Shown: positions 53,667 through 63,779 of the stretch, piece by piece
Layout: every line of letters starts with the position of its first letter
Position numbering within the stretch: the first letter of the stretch is position 1
Assembly (NCBI RefSeq): GCF_013167895.1
Contig: NZ_BLWC01000001.1
Location: 5,952,001-6,016,000, forward strand
Direction: 5' to 3'
Origin: Streptomyces fulvorobeus
GTDB taxonomy: Bacteria > Actinomycetota > Actinomycetes > Streptomycetales > Streptomycetaceae
Length of the DNA: 64,000 bases
The notes under the pieces: generated by a model
What the model was told of the DNA's origin: nothing
Databases searched by the model: none
Seen by the model: only the letters and a program-made list of their open reading frames with translations
Position numbers and translations under genes: made by a program

Positions 53667-55151
53667 ATGGTTGGCAGCGCCCCTGGCACCACGGTCCCGG
53701 AACAGCCGGACGAGCGGCTCCGGCCGCCAGGACGGAGACCGTGGACCGGCCTCTGGGTACCGGCCCTCGCCCTCCCGCCCCTCGTCCTGCTCGCCGCCGC
53801 CTCCTGGACCGGGCGCTGGGTGCGCCCCAGCGCCGACGACTGGTGCTTCCTGCCGGTCGTACGGGACGAGGGCATCTCCGGGATCGTCGGCACGTTCTAC
53901 CTCGACGACAACGGGCGCGTCGCCAACGGGCTGCTGGTCGGCGCCTACGCCAGGTTCGGAGTCGCGGGGCACCAGTGGTTCGCCGTGGTCAGCGCCGTAC
54001 TGACGCTGGGCGTCCTGTGGGCGGTGGCGGGCGCGGCCCTGCGCAGAGCGGGCCTCTCGGTGCCCCGGGGCACGGCGCTCCTGCTCGCGTCCATGGCGAC
54101 CGCGCTCTTCCTGTTCGCCACGACGAACACCTACAAGACGTTCTACTGGCCCGCCGCATCGGTGTCGCACACCCTGCCGCCGGTACTCGCCTGCGCCGCG
54201 CTGATCCCCCTCCTCCGGTCGCGCTCGCGGCGGGGCAGGCTCTTCGCGTCGGTCTCTGCCTTCCTCATGGGCCTGGTCATCGGCACCCTGTCGGAGGAGA
54301 CCACCGTCGTCGTACTGGTCGTGCTGGTGGCGGCAGCCCTGACCGGCCGCCGGGTCTTCCCGGCACACGCCCGGACCTACGGACGGGCCTGGTGCGCGGC
54401 GGGCATCGCGGGTACGGGGACCGGCGCCCTCATCCTGCTCGCCTCTCCCGGCTCCCAGGCCCGCCGGGAACGGTTCGGCGCGCAGAACGCCGCACTGCTG
54501 GCACCCGACTCGCTGATCGGTTCCCTGCGCGGGTTCGGCGAGATCATCGCCACCGTCGCCACGACCTGGCAGTACGCCGGAGCGGTCGCCGCAGGGCTCC
54601 TGCTGGGGCTGCTCGCGGACCGGGCCGACGGAACCCCGGCCCGCCCACCCGCGCACCGGGCGCTGCTCGCCACCACCGGCACGCTCGCGCTGCTCGTCTC
54701 CGGATACCTCTGCACGGTCATCACCTACCCGGCCTTCGCCGAGCGCGTCGCGGTGGCCAACCGGCTCTGGAACGACTACCTGCTGCTGTACATCGTGCTG
54801 CTCGTCGGCGCGGGCCTGCTCATCGGGCAGGCCCTTCGGCCGCTCGCCCGGAACACCGTCCCGGTCAAGGCTGTCTGCGCCGCGCTCTGCGTGCTCGTCT
54901 GCATCGGCCCTGCCATCGCGCTCGCCCGCCTCGACACCAACATGCAGGCCCGCGCGGAGCGCTGGGACCGCCAGGACCGGTGGCTGCGGGAGCGGGCGGC
55001 GGCGGGCGCCGATGCGGCGCCGTACACCCCCGTCACGGTGAGCGGGATGCTGGAGCCGTTCAGCCGGCAGGGGCGCAGTCCGTGGCCCGCCGGGTGCGTC
55101 GCCGACTACTACCGACTCGAACGCGTCACGTACTCGACCGAGCTCCCCTGA
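53667..55151 (+). CDS. Polytopic membrane protein, GtrC/DUF6056-like
   Basis: 494 residues with about ten hydrophobic segments. After the first helix the loop reads RPSADDWCFLPVV, an acidic pair where GT-C-type glycosyltransferases have their catalytic Asp, and FYLDDNGRVANG follows. A long extracytoplasmic tail ends the protein. Lying 45 bases after the GtrB-GtrA fusion, it is probably the third component, transferring the polyprenol-linked sugar to a surface acceptor. This role is inferred from context and topology. Confidence 0.72.
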   Translation: MVGSAPGTTVPEQPDERLRPPGRRPWTGLWVPALALPPLVLLAAASWTGRWVRPSADDWCFLPVVRDEGISGIVGTFYLDDNGRVANGLLVGAYARFGVAGHQWFAVVSAVLTLGVLWAVAGAALRRAGLSVPRGTALLLASMATALFLFATTNTYKTFYWPAASVSHTLPPVLACAALIPLLRSRSRRGRLFASVSAFLMGLVIGTLSEETTVVVLVVLVAAALTGRRVFPAHARTYGRAWCAAGIAGTGTGALILLASPGSQARRERFGAQNAALLAPDSLIGSLRGFGEIIATVATTWQYAGAVAAGLLLGLLADRADGTPARPPAHRALLATTGTLALLVSGYLCTVITYPAFAERVAVANRLWNDYLLLYIVLLVGAGLLIGQALRPLARNTVPVKAVCAALCVLVCIGPAIALARLDTNMQARAERWDRQDRWLRERAAAGADAAPYTPVTVSGMLEPFSRQGRSPWPAGCVADYYRLERVTYSTELP

Positions 55152-55203
55152 CCGGTGGCAGGGGAGCTCCCGCTCCCGCGGCCGCACCGCCGCGGAGGCT
55201 GGT

Positions 55204-56007
55204 CTACCAGATCGCCTCGACCCATTCCGGGTGGTCGATGAAGGGGTTCCGGTTCTTCTGGTAGCTGTCGAAGATGACCTGGTTGCGCCGCTCCTCGAAG
55301 GCACTGGGCGGGTCCTGCGCGTTCCACTGCTTCAGCACGGAAAGGCGGCCGTGGTACGGGACGCTGCCGTTGGTGACCGCATCGTTGGGCTCCAGATCGG
55401 CCCACGTGTCACCCCCCTCGTAACGGACGGCCATGTAGAGGATCATGCGGGCCACATCGCCCTTGTCCGCGTTGCGCGGCTCGAAGGAGTTGGAGTCCGT
55501 GTAACTGCCGGTCGCGCCGCTGACCGCGCTGCCGCCGTTGTCGAAGTCCTTGTTGCCACGGATGCTGTTGACCTGTACGTCCGCGGGACGCAGGTGGTGA
55601 AGGTCCGTGCCGGGACCGGAGGAGGTGCCGAAGTTTCCGTGCGACTGGGCCCACACGTGCTCGCGGTTCCAGTCGCCCACGTCTCCGCCGTTGAGGGCCT
55701 TGCTGCGTGACGCGCCGCTGTACAGCAGGATCACGTTGCCGCTGTTGGCCGGGTCCTGGTCGGTGACCTTCAGCGCGTTCCAGACGGCGTCGTAGGAGAG
55801 CTTGGTCTGCGGGGTGATGATCGTGTGCAGCGAGGACTTCAGGCTCGCGCCGCTCTTGCCGACCGCGTTCTTGTAGTACGTGCTGTCGTACGCCGTGGTC
55901 GTGGCACTCGCGGGACTCGCGGCGACCGTCGGAAGGGTGAGGGCGAGCAGGACGGCGGATATGGCTGCCGCCAGCACCTTCCATCTGCTCTGGTACGCAA
56001 CGGACAT
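55204..56007 (-). CDS. Secreted endonuclease (EndA/NucM family, beta-beta-alpha Me-finger)
   Basis: 267 residues with a signal peptide ending at SPASATT. The active site is NREHVWAQSHGNFG with DLHHLRPAD and NSIRGNKDFD, as in endonuclease I-type extracellular nucleases. It digests DNA/RNA outside the cell. Start ATG 56007. A RheA-like palindrome lies 87 bases upstream of its start. Confidence 0.9.
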   Translation of the reverse strand: MSVAYQSRWKVLAAAISAVLLALTLPTVAASPASATTTAYDSTYYKNAVGKSGASLKSSLHTIITPQTKLSYDAVWNALKVTDQDPANSGNVILLYSGASRSKALNGGDVGDWNREHVWAQSHGNFGTSSGPGTDLHHLRPADVQVNSIRGNKDFDNGGSAVSGATGSYTDSNSFEPRNADKGDVARMILYMAVRYEGGDTWADLEPNDAVTNGSVPYHGRLSVLKQWNAQDPPSAFEERRNQVIFDSYQKNRNPFIDHPEWVEAIW

Positions 56008-56093
56008 GGGGGTGTCCTTTCCCGGGGGACGGCACGCGCCGGAACGGGTGGGTTTCGCCCCAACGGCGCCCCGTTCTACGCGTGTTGACCTGA

Positions 56094-56112
56094 TGTCATC
56101 GGGAGCATGACA
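56094..56112. promoter_or_regulatory. Second RheA-like operator, one mismatch
   Basis: TGTCATC, GGGAG, CATGACA. Compared with the hsp18 operator (TGTCATC-N5-GATGACA) only the first base of the right half differs, and the symmetrical core is TGTCAT...ATGACA. It lies upstream of the secreted nuclease and 160 bases before the AI-2E gene. Chance cannot be excluded. Confidence 0.4.
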
Positions 56113-56259
56113 CGATGCGGCGGCCGGTCACGTAACCGGGAGAAGGCGTTTCCGTGACGTTCTCGCATACGGGGACGGCGTCCGGAGCGAGGGCACCGTT
56201 CACGGGGACCGGGGGAGCCCGCCGCACCGGCCGGTTCGGAGCGCGGCCCCGACAGTCAA

Positions 56260-56265
56260 TAGGGT
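56260..56265 (+). promoter_or_regulatory. -10 element of a leaderless transcript (AI-2E gene)
   Basis: TAGGGT, a TANNNT hexamer, ends six bases before ATG 56272, so the transcript should start at that ATG. No Shine-Dalgarno is present. Confidence 0.4.
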
Positions 56266-56271
56266 GGCCCC

Positions 56272-57402
56272 ATGTCTGCCACATTGAGCTCCATAAAGAC
56301 GGCCGCCGCGCTCCGGACCACGGCACGTGTCGCCGTCGAGTCGCTGCTGGTCCTTGCCGCGGCCGCAGTGGCCCTGTGGGTGCTGGGCCGGATGTGGCCG
56401 ATCGTCTGGCCGATCGTCGTCGGCCTCTTCCTCACCACCCTGACCTGGCCGCCCACCCGCTTCCTGCGGCGGCGCGGCTGGCACCCCGCCCTCGCGGCGG
56501 CGGTCGTCACCGTGCTGTTCCTCCTCGTCCTCACGGCCATCGTGGCGCTGATCGCCGTGCCGGTCGCCTCCCAGTCGGGCGAGCTGGCCGACGGAGTGGT
56601 GGAAGGCATCCAGCGGCTGCGAGAGTGGGCCGCCGGGCCGCCGCTGAACATCGGTGAGGACCAGATCAGCGGCGCCTTCGACACCGCGGTCGCGCGCGTC
56701 CAGGACAGCATCGGCAGCATGGTCACCGCTGTCGCCACGGGCCTGAGCACCGTACTGAACGGGGTCGTCACCGCCGTCCTGTCGCTGTTTCTGATGTTCT
56801 TCTTCCTCAAGGACGGCCCGCGGTTCCTGCCGTGGCTCGCCCGCCAGCTCCCGGGCCGACTGGCCACCGACGTACCGGTGGTGGCGGCACGCGGGTGGGA
56901 CACGCTCGGTGCCTTCGTGCGCTCCCAGGCATTCGTCGGCCTGCTCGACGCCGTCTTCATCGGCCTCGGCCTGTGGATTCTGGGCGTGCCCCTGGCGCTC
57001 CCGCTGGCCGTACTCACCTTCATCTCGGCGTTCGTACCGATCGTGGGAGCCCTGTTCGCCGGACTGGTCGCCGTACTCATCGCGTTGGTGTACAACGGCC
57101 TGACGGACGCGCTGATCGTGCTGGCCATCATCCTCGTGGTGCAGCAGCTGGAGGGCAACGTGTTCCAGCCCATGATCCAGAGCCGCGGGCTCGGTCTCCA
57201 CGCCGCGGTGGTGCTGCTGGCCGTGACCCTGGGCGGCAGCCTGGCGGGCATCGTGGGCAGCCTGCTCGCCGTACCGGCGGCCGCACTGGTCGCGGTGGTG
57301 TGGAACTACCTGCGCGAGCAGCTCAGCGAGCCGTCGCAGGAACCGCCGGCGGAGCCGGAGCCGGACGACTCGTACGTGCCGGGTGCGGCCGTCCCCTCCT
57401 AG
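56272..57402 (+). CDS. AI-2E/PerM family transporter
   Basis: 376 residues with eight hydrophobic segments: two pairs at the N-terminus, a soluble region with GELADGVVEGIQRL, then FFLKDGPRFLPWL, LTFISAFVPIVGALFAG and QQLEGNVFQPMIQSR, the family signature. Members are putative permeases for autoinducer-2 or act as Na+/H+ or other exporters. ATG 56272, apparently leaderless. Confidence 0.88.
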   Translation: MSATLSSIKTAAALRTTARVAVESLLVLAAAAVALWVLGRMWPIVWPIVVGLFLTTLTWPPTRFLRRRGWHPALAAAVVTVLFLLVLTAIVALIAVPVASQSGELADGVVEGIQRLREWAAGPPLNIGEDQISGAFDTAVARVQDSIGSMVTAVATGLSTVLNGVVTAVLSLFLMFFFLKDGPRFLPWLARQLPGRLATDVPVVAARGWDTLGAFVRSQAFVGLLDAVFIGLGLWILGVPLALPLAVLTFISAFVPIVGALFAGLVAVLIALVYNGLTDALIVLAIILVVQQLEGNVFQPMIQSRGLGLHAAVVLLAVTLGGSLAGIVGSLLAVPAAALVAVVWNYLREQLSEPSQEPPAEPEPDDSYVPGAAVPS

Positions 57403-57422
57403 GTCCTGGTCCCGCGCACCCG

Positions 57423-58047
57423 TCACCCGGCGGGTTCCGCGATCAGCGCGGTGGCGACGCGCCGGAAGCCGAGGCGGGCGTAGATCCGGGCCACGTCGTC
57501 GTCACCCGCTGACAGGAAGACGGTCTCCACTCCGCGGGCTCGCGCGTCCGCCACCAGCGCCACGGTGACCGCGAGCCCCAGGCCGCGACGGCGGGCGGCG
57601 GGAAGTGTTCCCACTCCGACGATCTCACTGACGGATCCGACCGGCTGGTGCTGCCCCGCGCACAACGCCGTTCCCCCGTCCACCACCGCGGCCACCGAGG
57701 TGAGACCTGCCGCGATCCGCGCCGCCGCCTCTTCCACCGACCCGTCCCCCGCCTGAGCACGCACGGCCTCCGCCAACGCGGCGGCTCCAGCCGCGCCGAC
57801 CCCGGTCCCGGGCTCCGAGAAAGCGAGACGGGGTACGGCCAGCGCGCTCGCCAGTACCGGGTCGTCCGGACCGGGAACACGCACCGTGTAACGGCCACCC
57901 CCGGCCCTCCCGTACGAACAGGGTGAGCGGCCCGAAGTCCTCGGCCCGCGCGCTGGGGCGTGGCACCGCGTCGTAGTACCGTTCCAGGCGGTCGAGCAGG
58001 GCCGGTTCAGGGTGGTCACCAGCATCCGCAGAGGTCACGCCGAGCAT
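57423..58047 (-). CDS. GNAT family N-acetyltransferase, frameshifted
   Basis: The C-terminal half is a GNAT domain: IVGVGTLPAARRRGLGLAVTVALVADAR (acetyl-CoA loop) and VARIYARLGFRRV. The N-terminal half, MLGVTSADAGDHPEP to LTLFVREGRGWP, is in another frame. Removing one of the two adjacent A bases at 57890-57891 joins them as GWPYTVRVPG and gives a 207-residue protein, the usual size. As sequenced it is broken. ATG 58047 is the likely start. Substrate unknown. Confidence 0.75.
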
Positions 58048-58150
58048 CCAAGCACCGGGCACGCCGGCCCCGGCCACCGCATTACGCGCCGGCCCGCCCG
58101 CCATGGGTACGGTGGTCGATCGGACCGTTGACGAGCTTCGGGGGGACATC

Positions 58151-58792
58151 GTGATCACATGGCGCCGGATGGGGGAGGCGGATTTCCCGCTGCTGCGGGA
58201 GTGGCTCAGACAACCGCATGTGGCCCGCTGGTGGTACCACGACACCTCAACGGAGGCGGTGGCACGGGATTTCGGGCCCGCCGCGCGGGGTGAGGAGCCG
58301 TCGGAGGATCTGCTGGTCATGCTGGACGGCACCCCGGTCGCCCTGGTCCAGCGGTGCCGGTTCGCCGACTACCCCGATTACCGGGACGAGTTGGCGGACC
58401 AGGTCGAACTGCCCGCCACCGCCGTCACGATCGACTACCTTCTCGGAGATCCCGCCCGGGTGGGGCAAGGGCTCGGCCCTCGTATCATCCGGTCGGTCGT
58501 GGAGGCGACGTGGGCCGACCACCCCGACGCCTCCGCCGTCGTCGTCCCGGTCCACGCGGGCAACCGTGCGTCGTGGCGGGCGCTGGAGAAGGCCGGGCTG
58601 CGCAGGATCGGCACCGCCGACCTGGAGCCGGACAACCCGGACGACGACCGCGCCCACTACGTCTACCGCGTCGACAGACCCGCCCCCGGTACCTGGTCCG
58701 CGGGACCGGCGTCCGCTCAGGGTGGCCGGGTCCTCGGGCGGACGTACGGCGAGATGAAGGGGGCGGCGCAATGGCACGGGTCACGGCTGTGA
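58151..58792 (+). CDS. GNAT family N-acetyltransferase, AAC(6')-like fold
   Basis: 213 residues: WRRMGEADFPLLREWLRQPHVARWW, VTIDYLLGDPARVGQGLGPRII (acetyl-CoA site) and ASWRALEKAGLRRIG. The layout follows aminoglycoside 6'-N-acetyltransferases, but many members act on other amines. GTG 58151 has GGGGGA just before it; ATG 58103 is in frame. The last ~25 residues overlap the next gene by 22 bases. Resistance cannot be claimed from sequence alone. Confidence 0.82.
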   Translation: MITWRRMGEADFPLLREWLRQPHVARWWYHDTSTEAVARDFGPAARGEEPSEDLLVMLDGTPVALVQRCRFADYPDYRDELADQVELPATAVTIDYLLGDPARVGQGLGPRIIRSVVEATWADHPDASAVVVPVHAGNRASWRALEKAGLRRIGTADLEPDNPDDDRAHYVYRVDRPAPGTWSAGPASAQGGRVLGRTYGEMKGAAQWHGSRL

Positions 58793-59313
58793 GCAGCGAG
58801 AAGGCGTATTCGTTCAGCAAGCGGAACCGTACGGGCATCACCCTGCTCGCCGGCCTCGGCGTGCAGGGCGATGTCCACGCGGGGGAGACCATCAGGCATC
58901 AGTTCCGTATGCGGTACGAGCCGCGTCTGCCCAACCTGCGCCAGGTCCACCTCATCCATGAGGAACTCTTCGACGAACTCGCGGCCAAGGGGTTCACCGT
59001 CACCCCGGGCCAGCTCGGCGAGAACGTGTCCACACGCGGGATCGACCTCCTCGGACTCCCCACCGGGGCCCTCCTGCGGCTCGGCGAGGAGGCGGTGGTC
59101 GAGGTGACGGGGCTGCGCAATCCGTGTGCGAAGATCAACGATTTCCGCCGGGGCCTGCTCCAGGAGGTCTTCGAACTCGACGCCGCCACCGGCGAGTTCG
59201 TTTTCAAGTGCGGGATCATGGGTGTGGTGCGGCGGAGCGGAGCGGTCCACCCCGGTGACACCGTCCACGTCGAGCTGCCCCCCGGCCCGCACACTCCGCT
59301 GGAGCGGGTATGA
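58771..59313 (+). CDS. MOSC domain protein
   Basis: 180 residues: a beta-barrel with GVQGDVHAGE, FDELAAKGFTVTPGQLGENVST and the sulfur-carrier cysteine in LRNPCAKINDF. MOSC domains transfer sulfur in molybdenum cofactor processing or detoxify N-hydroxylated compounds with a reductase. Starts inside the end of the GNAT gene, so it is translationally coupled. Confidence 0.88.
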   Translation: MARVTAVSSEKAYSFSKRNRTGITLLAGLGVQGDVHAGETIRHQFRMRYEPRLPNLRQVHLIHEELFDELAAKGFTVTPGQLGENVSTRGIDLLGLPTGALLRLGEEAVVEVTGLRNPCAKINDFRRGLLQEVFELDAATGEFVFKCGIMGVVRRSGAVHPGDTVHVELPPGPHTPLERV

Positions 59314-59389
59314 GTGAGTGACCCGGTCTGTCGGGACGGGGTGGGGACACCCCGGCACCGCCCCGGCTCATGGTCATGAGGGCAGCACG

Positions 59390-59553
59390 CTGCTCGCCTG
59401 CGCCGACCGCGACCGGGTCGTTCCTCCCTCCTGGCGCCGACCGGTGATCCGTGCCGGCGGTGACGTGCTGCCGACCCTGCTGGTCGACGGATAGGTGGCC
59501 GGTGTCCGTCGCCCGGTCGGGGCGGTGTCGAGGCCACGGCCTTCCACGACCTG
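59390..59553 (+). pseudogene. C-terminal remnant of a winged-helix DNA-binding (HTH_42/AlkZ-like) protein
   Basis: The + strand reads LLACADRDRVVPPSWRRPV and then GGDVLPTLLVDG, a stop, VAGVRRPVG, and after a frame change GVEATAFHDL. This order is the typical C-terminus of AlkZ-like winged-helix proteins (LLAYADR...VLPT-LVDG-VAGVWR...EATAF). An internal stop and a frameshift show decay, and the N-terminal part is missing. It is a gene relic between the MOSC gene and the NLP gene. Confidence 0.55.
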
Positions 59554-59702
59554 CGTCCGGCCGTCCTTGCGCCAGGTGTTGCCCGCCGCTTCACCGCGCC
59601 GACATCCCCACGGACCTGCCAGGTCACGAGGTTGGCGCAACCTGAAATGGGCATGCCAATCACGTCGCGCGCCCCCCGCCGCGGTCAATGAGGAGGACCC
59701 AG

Positions 59703-60470
59703 TTGAAGAAGAGCTCGCGGATCCGCAGAGTGTCGCTGACCCTCGGCAGCGCCGTCGCACTCGTCATCGCCTTCCCGGGAGGCGCCTACGCGGCTCCGCC
59801 CCCGGCTCTGCCCGCTGTCGCCGACGCGCTGGAGCAGACGTTCCAGCCCGCCTACGACTACGACACGGACGGCTGCTATCCCACGGCAGCGATCGGACCG
59901 GACGGCACCGTCGCGACCGGCCTCAACCCGAGCGGCGCGCTCAACGGCCAGTGCCGTGACGCGTGGGACCTCGACAGCACCAACGGGTACGCGCGCTACA
60001 AGTGCAACAACGGCTGGTGCGCGATCATCTACGGCCTCTACTTCGAGAAGGACCAGGCCCTGGCCGGCAGCGGCCTGGGCGGACACCGCCACGACTGGGA
60101 GCACGTCGTGGTCTGGGTGCAGAACAACCAGGCCCAGTACGTCTCCACCTCCGCCCACGGCTCCTTCGACATCCACAGCCGCGACCGGATCCGGTGGGAC
60201 GGTACGCATCCCAAGATCGTCTACCACAAGGACGGCGTGAGCACGCACTGCTTCCGTCCGGCGACGGCCAACGACGAGCCGCCGGAGAACCACGAGCACA
60301 GCTGGCAGTTCCCCGGCCTCGTCGGCTGGAACGGCTATCCCGCGGGGCTTCGCGACAGACTGAGCCAGGCCGACTTCGGGAGCGCCGTCTTCGGCCTCAA
60401 GGACGGCAGTTTCGCCTCCCACCTGGCGAAGGCCAAGCCGGCCGGTATCGCGTTCGACCCCTACGCCTGA
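59703..60470 (+). CDS. NPP1/NLP family secreted protein (necrosis-inducing type)
   Basis: 255 residues with a signal peptide ending at AYAAPPP. The NLP hallmark heptapeptide is complete in GHRHDWEHVVVW (His, Asp, Glu bind the metal needed for membrane attack), with two to four cysteines in CRDAWD, YKCNNGWCAI. NLPs permeabilise plant membranes by binding sphingolipids. TTG 59703 was chosen because GAGGAGG lies directly before it; ATG 59688 would overlap that site. Confidence 0.88.
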   Translation: MKKSSRIRRVSLTLGSAVALVIAFPGGAYAAPPPALPAVADALEQTFQPAYDYDTDGCYPTAAIGPDGTVATGLNPSGALNGQCRDAWDLDSTNGYARYKCNNGWCAIIYGLYFEKDQALAGSGLGGHRHDWEHVVVWVQNNQAQYVSTSAHGSFDIHSRDRIRWDGTHPKIVYHKDGVSTHCFRPATANDEPPENHEHSWQFPGLVGWNGYPAGLRDRLSQADFGSAVFGLKDGSFASHLAKAKPAGIAFDPYA

Positions 60471-60508
60471 CGCCTGGCCACCCCCGCCCGCCGTCGCGAC
60501 GGCGGGCC

Positions 60509-62287
<1,779 letters not shown>

Positions 62288-62490
62288 ATGGAACCATCCC
62301 CCTGCTAGCGGTGATCCGGGGCTTGCCGGCGCCTCGAAGTCGATCGCGAGCGTACCGAAGATCCGCCCCGCCCAAGCCGCCCGGAGAGGGCCGCGCCCCA
62401 GGTGCGGGAACGCCGCGACGCATCGCCAGCCGTTTCGTACGAGGGCCTGCCGCGCCCGTACCGTCCCCTGCAATCGGGCGTCCGGCATCC

Positions 62491-62635
62491 TTCAGCGCTG
62501 AAAGTTTCTGCCAATCCGACGCGTCGGCGCAGCTAGCGGGTGGCGCCACAGGTCTACGCCATGATGCCTCTTTACGCCCCTCGCTACTCGTGTCTTACTC
62601 ATGTCGTGTCCATGGCATCCGATTATCGGATGCCA
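62491..62635. promoter_or_regulatory. Operator-like palindromes before the lysozyme gene
   Basis: At 62613-62635 lie perfect 11-base arms, TGGCATCCGAT and ATCGGATGCCA, around one T, 36 bases before the lysozyme start. A second short palindrome, TTCAGCGCTGAA, is at 62491-62502. The 380-base region between the kinase and lysozyme genes is otherwise empty. The 23-base site is clearly non-random and could be an operator or an RNA hairpin. Confidence 0.55.
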
Positions 62636-62670
62636 GTCGCTCGCTCCCCCCAACGTGCCCGGAGGCAGCT

Positions 62671-63552
62671 ATGCCCGCGTACAGTTCTCCGATCCGCCGA
62701 CTCGTCAGACCCAGAGGCGCCCTGCTCGCCGGTGTCCTGGGCAGCGTCGCCGCGCTGCTCGTGACAGCCGCCGGTCCGGCCGCCGCCGCGCCGCCCGGAC
62801 CCGACCGGCCGGTCCAGCCCGGACAGGCGTGGATGGGTGCCGGAACCCGTATCGAGCAGGGCCCGCCGCCCTCGGCGGGCGGGGAGGTGTCCACGATGGA
62901 CACCAGCGGTGTCCAGGGCATCGACGTCTCCCACTGGCAGGGCGCCATCAACTGGGGCTCGGTGAGGGCCGCGGGCATCGACTTCGCCTACATGAAGGCC
63001 ACCGAAGGCACCAGCTTCAAGGACAGCCGCTTCAGCGCTAACTACACCGGCTCCTACAACGCCGGTCTCATCCGGGGCGCGTACCACTTCGCCCGCCCGG
63101 ACGCCTCGAACGGGGCGACGCAGGCCAACTACTTCGCGAGCAGCGGCGGAGGGTGGTCGCAGGACGGCAAGACCCTCCCCGGTGTCCTGGACATCGAGCA
63201 CAACCCGTCGGGCGCCATGTGCTACGGCCTCTCCACGACGCAGATGCGCACGTGGGTCAACGACTTCTACAACACGTACAAGGCGCGCACGACCCGGGAC
63301 GTCGTCATCTACACGACAGCGAGCTGGTGGAACACCTGCACCGGGAACTGGACCGGCATGTCCACCAAGTCCCCTCTCTGGATCGCGCACTGGGGCACCG
63401 CCAGCCCCAACATCCCCAGTGGTTTCCCGACGTGGACGATCTGGCAGTACTCGGCCACCGGCCGGGTCAGCGGCGTCTCCGGTGACGTGGACCGCAACAA
63501 GTTCAACGGCACCCTCTCCCGCCTCGTGGCCCTCGCCAACAACACGGCCTAG
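62671..63552 (+). CDS. Secreted GH25 lysozyme (muramidase)
   Basis: 293 residues with an arginine-rich signal peptide ending at AAAAPPG. The GH25 catalytic domain has GIDVSHWQGAINWG, AYMKATEGTSF and LPGVLDIEHNPSG, giving the catalytic Asp/Glu residues, plus WQYSATGRVSGVSGDVDRNKF at the end. It hydrolyses peptidoglycan, including O-acetylated cell walls. ATG 62671 has GGAGG. Confidence 0.93.
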   Translation: MPAYSSPIRRLVRPRGALLAGVLGSVAALLVTAAGPAAAAPPGPDRPVQPGQAWMGAGTRIEQGPPPSAGGEVSTMDTSGVQGIDVSHWQGAINWGSVRAAGIDFAYMKATEGTSFKDSRFSANYTGSYNAGLIRGAYHFARPDASNGATQANYFASSGGGWSQDGKTLPGVLDIEHNPSGAMCYGLSTTQMRTWVNDFYNTYKARTTRDVVIYTTASWWNTCTGNWTGMSTKSPLWIAHWGTASPNIPSGFPTWTIWQYSATGRVSGVSGDVDRNKFNGTLSRLVALANNTA

Positions 63553-63636
63553 GGTCTCGCGCCCGGATCAGGCCGGACCCGCGCGAGCCCGGCACGATCC
63601 GGACCACAGGCCCCTGGCTCGGGCTCGTTCCCGCGG

Positions 63637-63672
63637 CGGCCGGGTGAGTCCGTACGAGGGCTCACCCGGCCG
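63637..63672 (+). terminator. Hairpin terminator of the lysozyme gene
   Basis: CGGCCGGGTGAG pairs perfectly with CTCACCCGGCCG across a 12-base loop, 85 bases after the stop. A weaker repeat, CTCGCGC/GCGCGAG, comes earlier (63557-63590). Confidence 0.8.
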
Positions 63673-63779
63673 TAAGGGTCCGGCGCGCGCCGCACCGCCA
63701 CCGCCTCCCGCCGGCCACTCGCCGAGCCCCCGGCCGCTGCCGCCGTACGGCCGGAACGACCGCAGACCAGGAGTCCGCC

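Noticed and set aside
52158..55304. A 1048-residue open frame on the minus strand
   Set aside because: It is antisense to two clear genes (GtrB-GtrA fusion and membrane protein) and has low-complexity composition; only an effect of the third-position bias.
58151..58792. Aminoglycoside resistance gene
   Set aside because: The fold resembles AAC(6') enzymes, but many GNATs share it; no resistance context.
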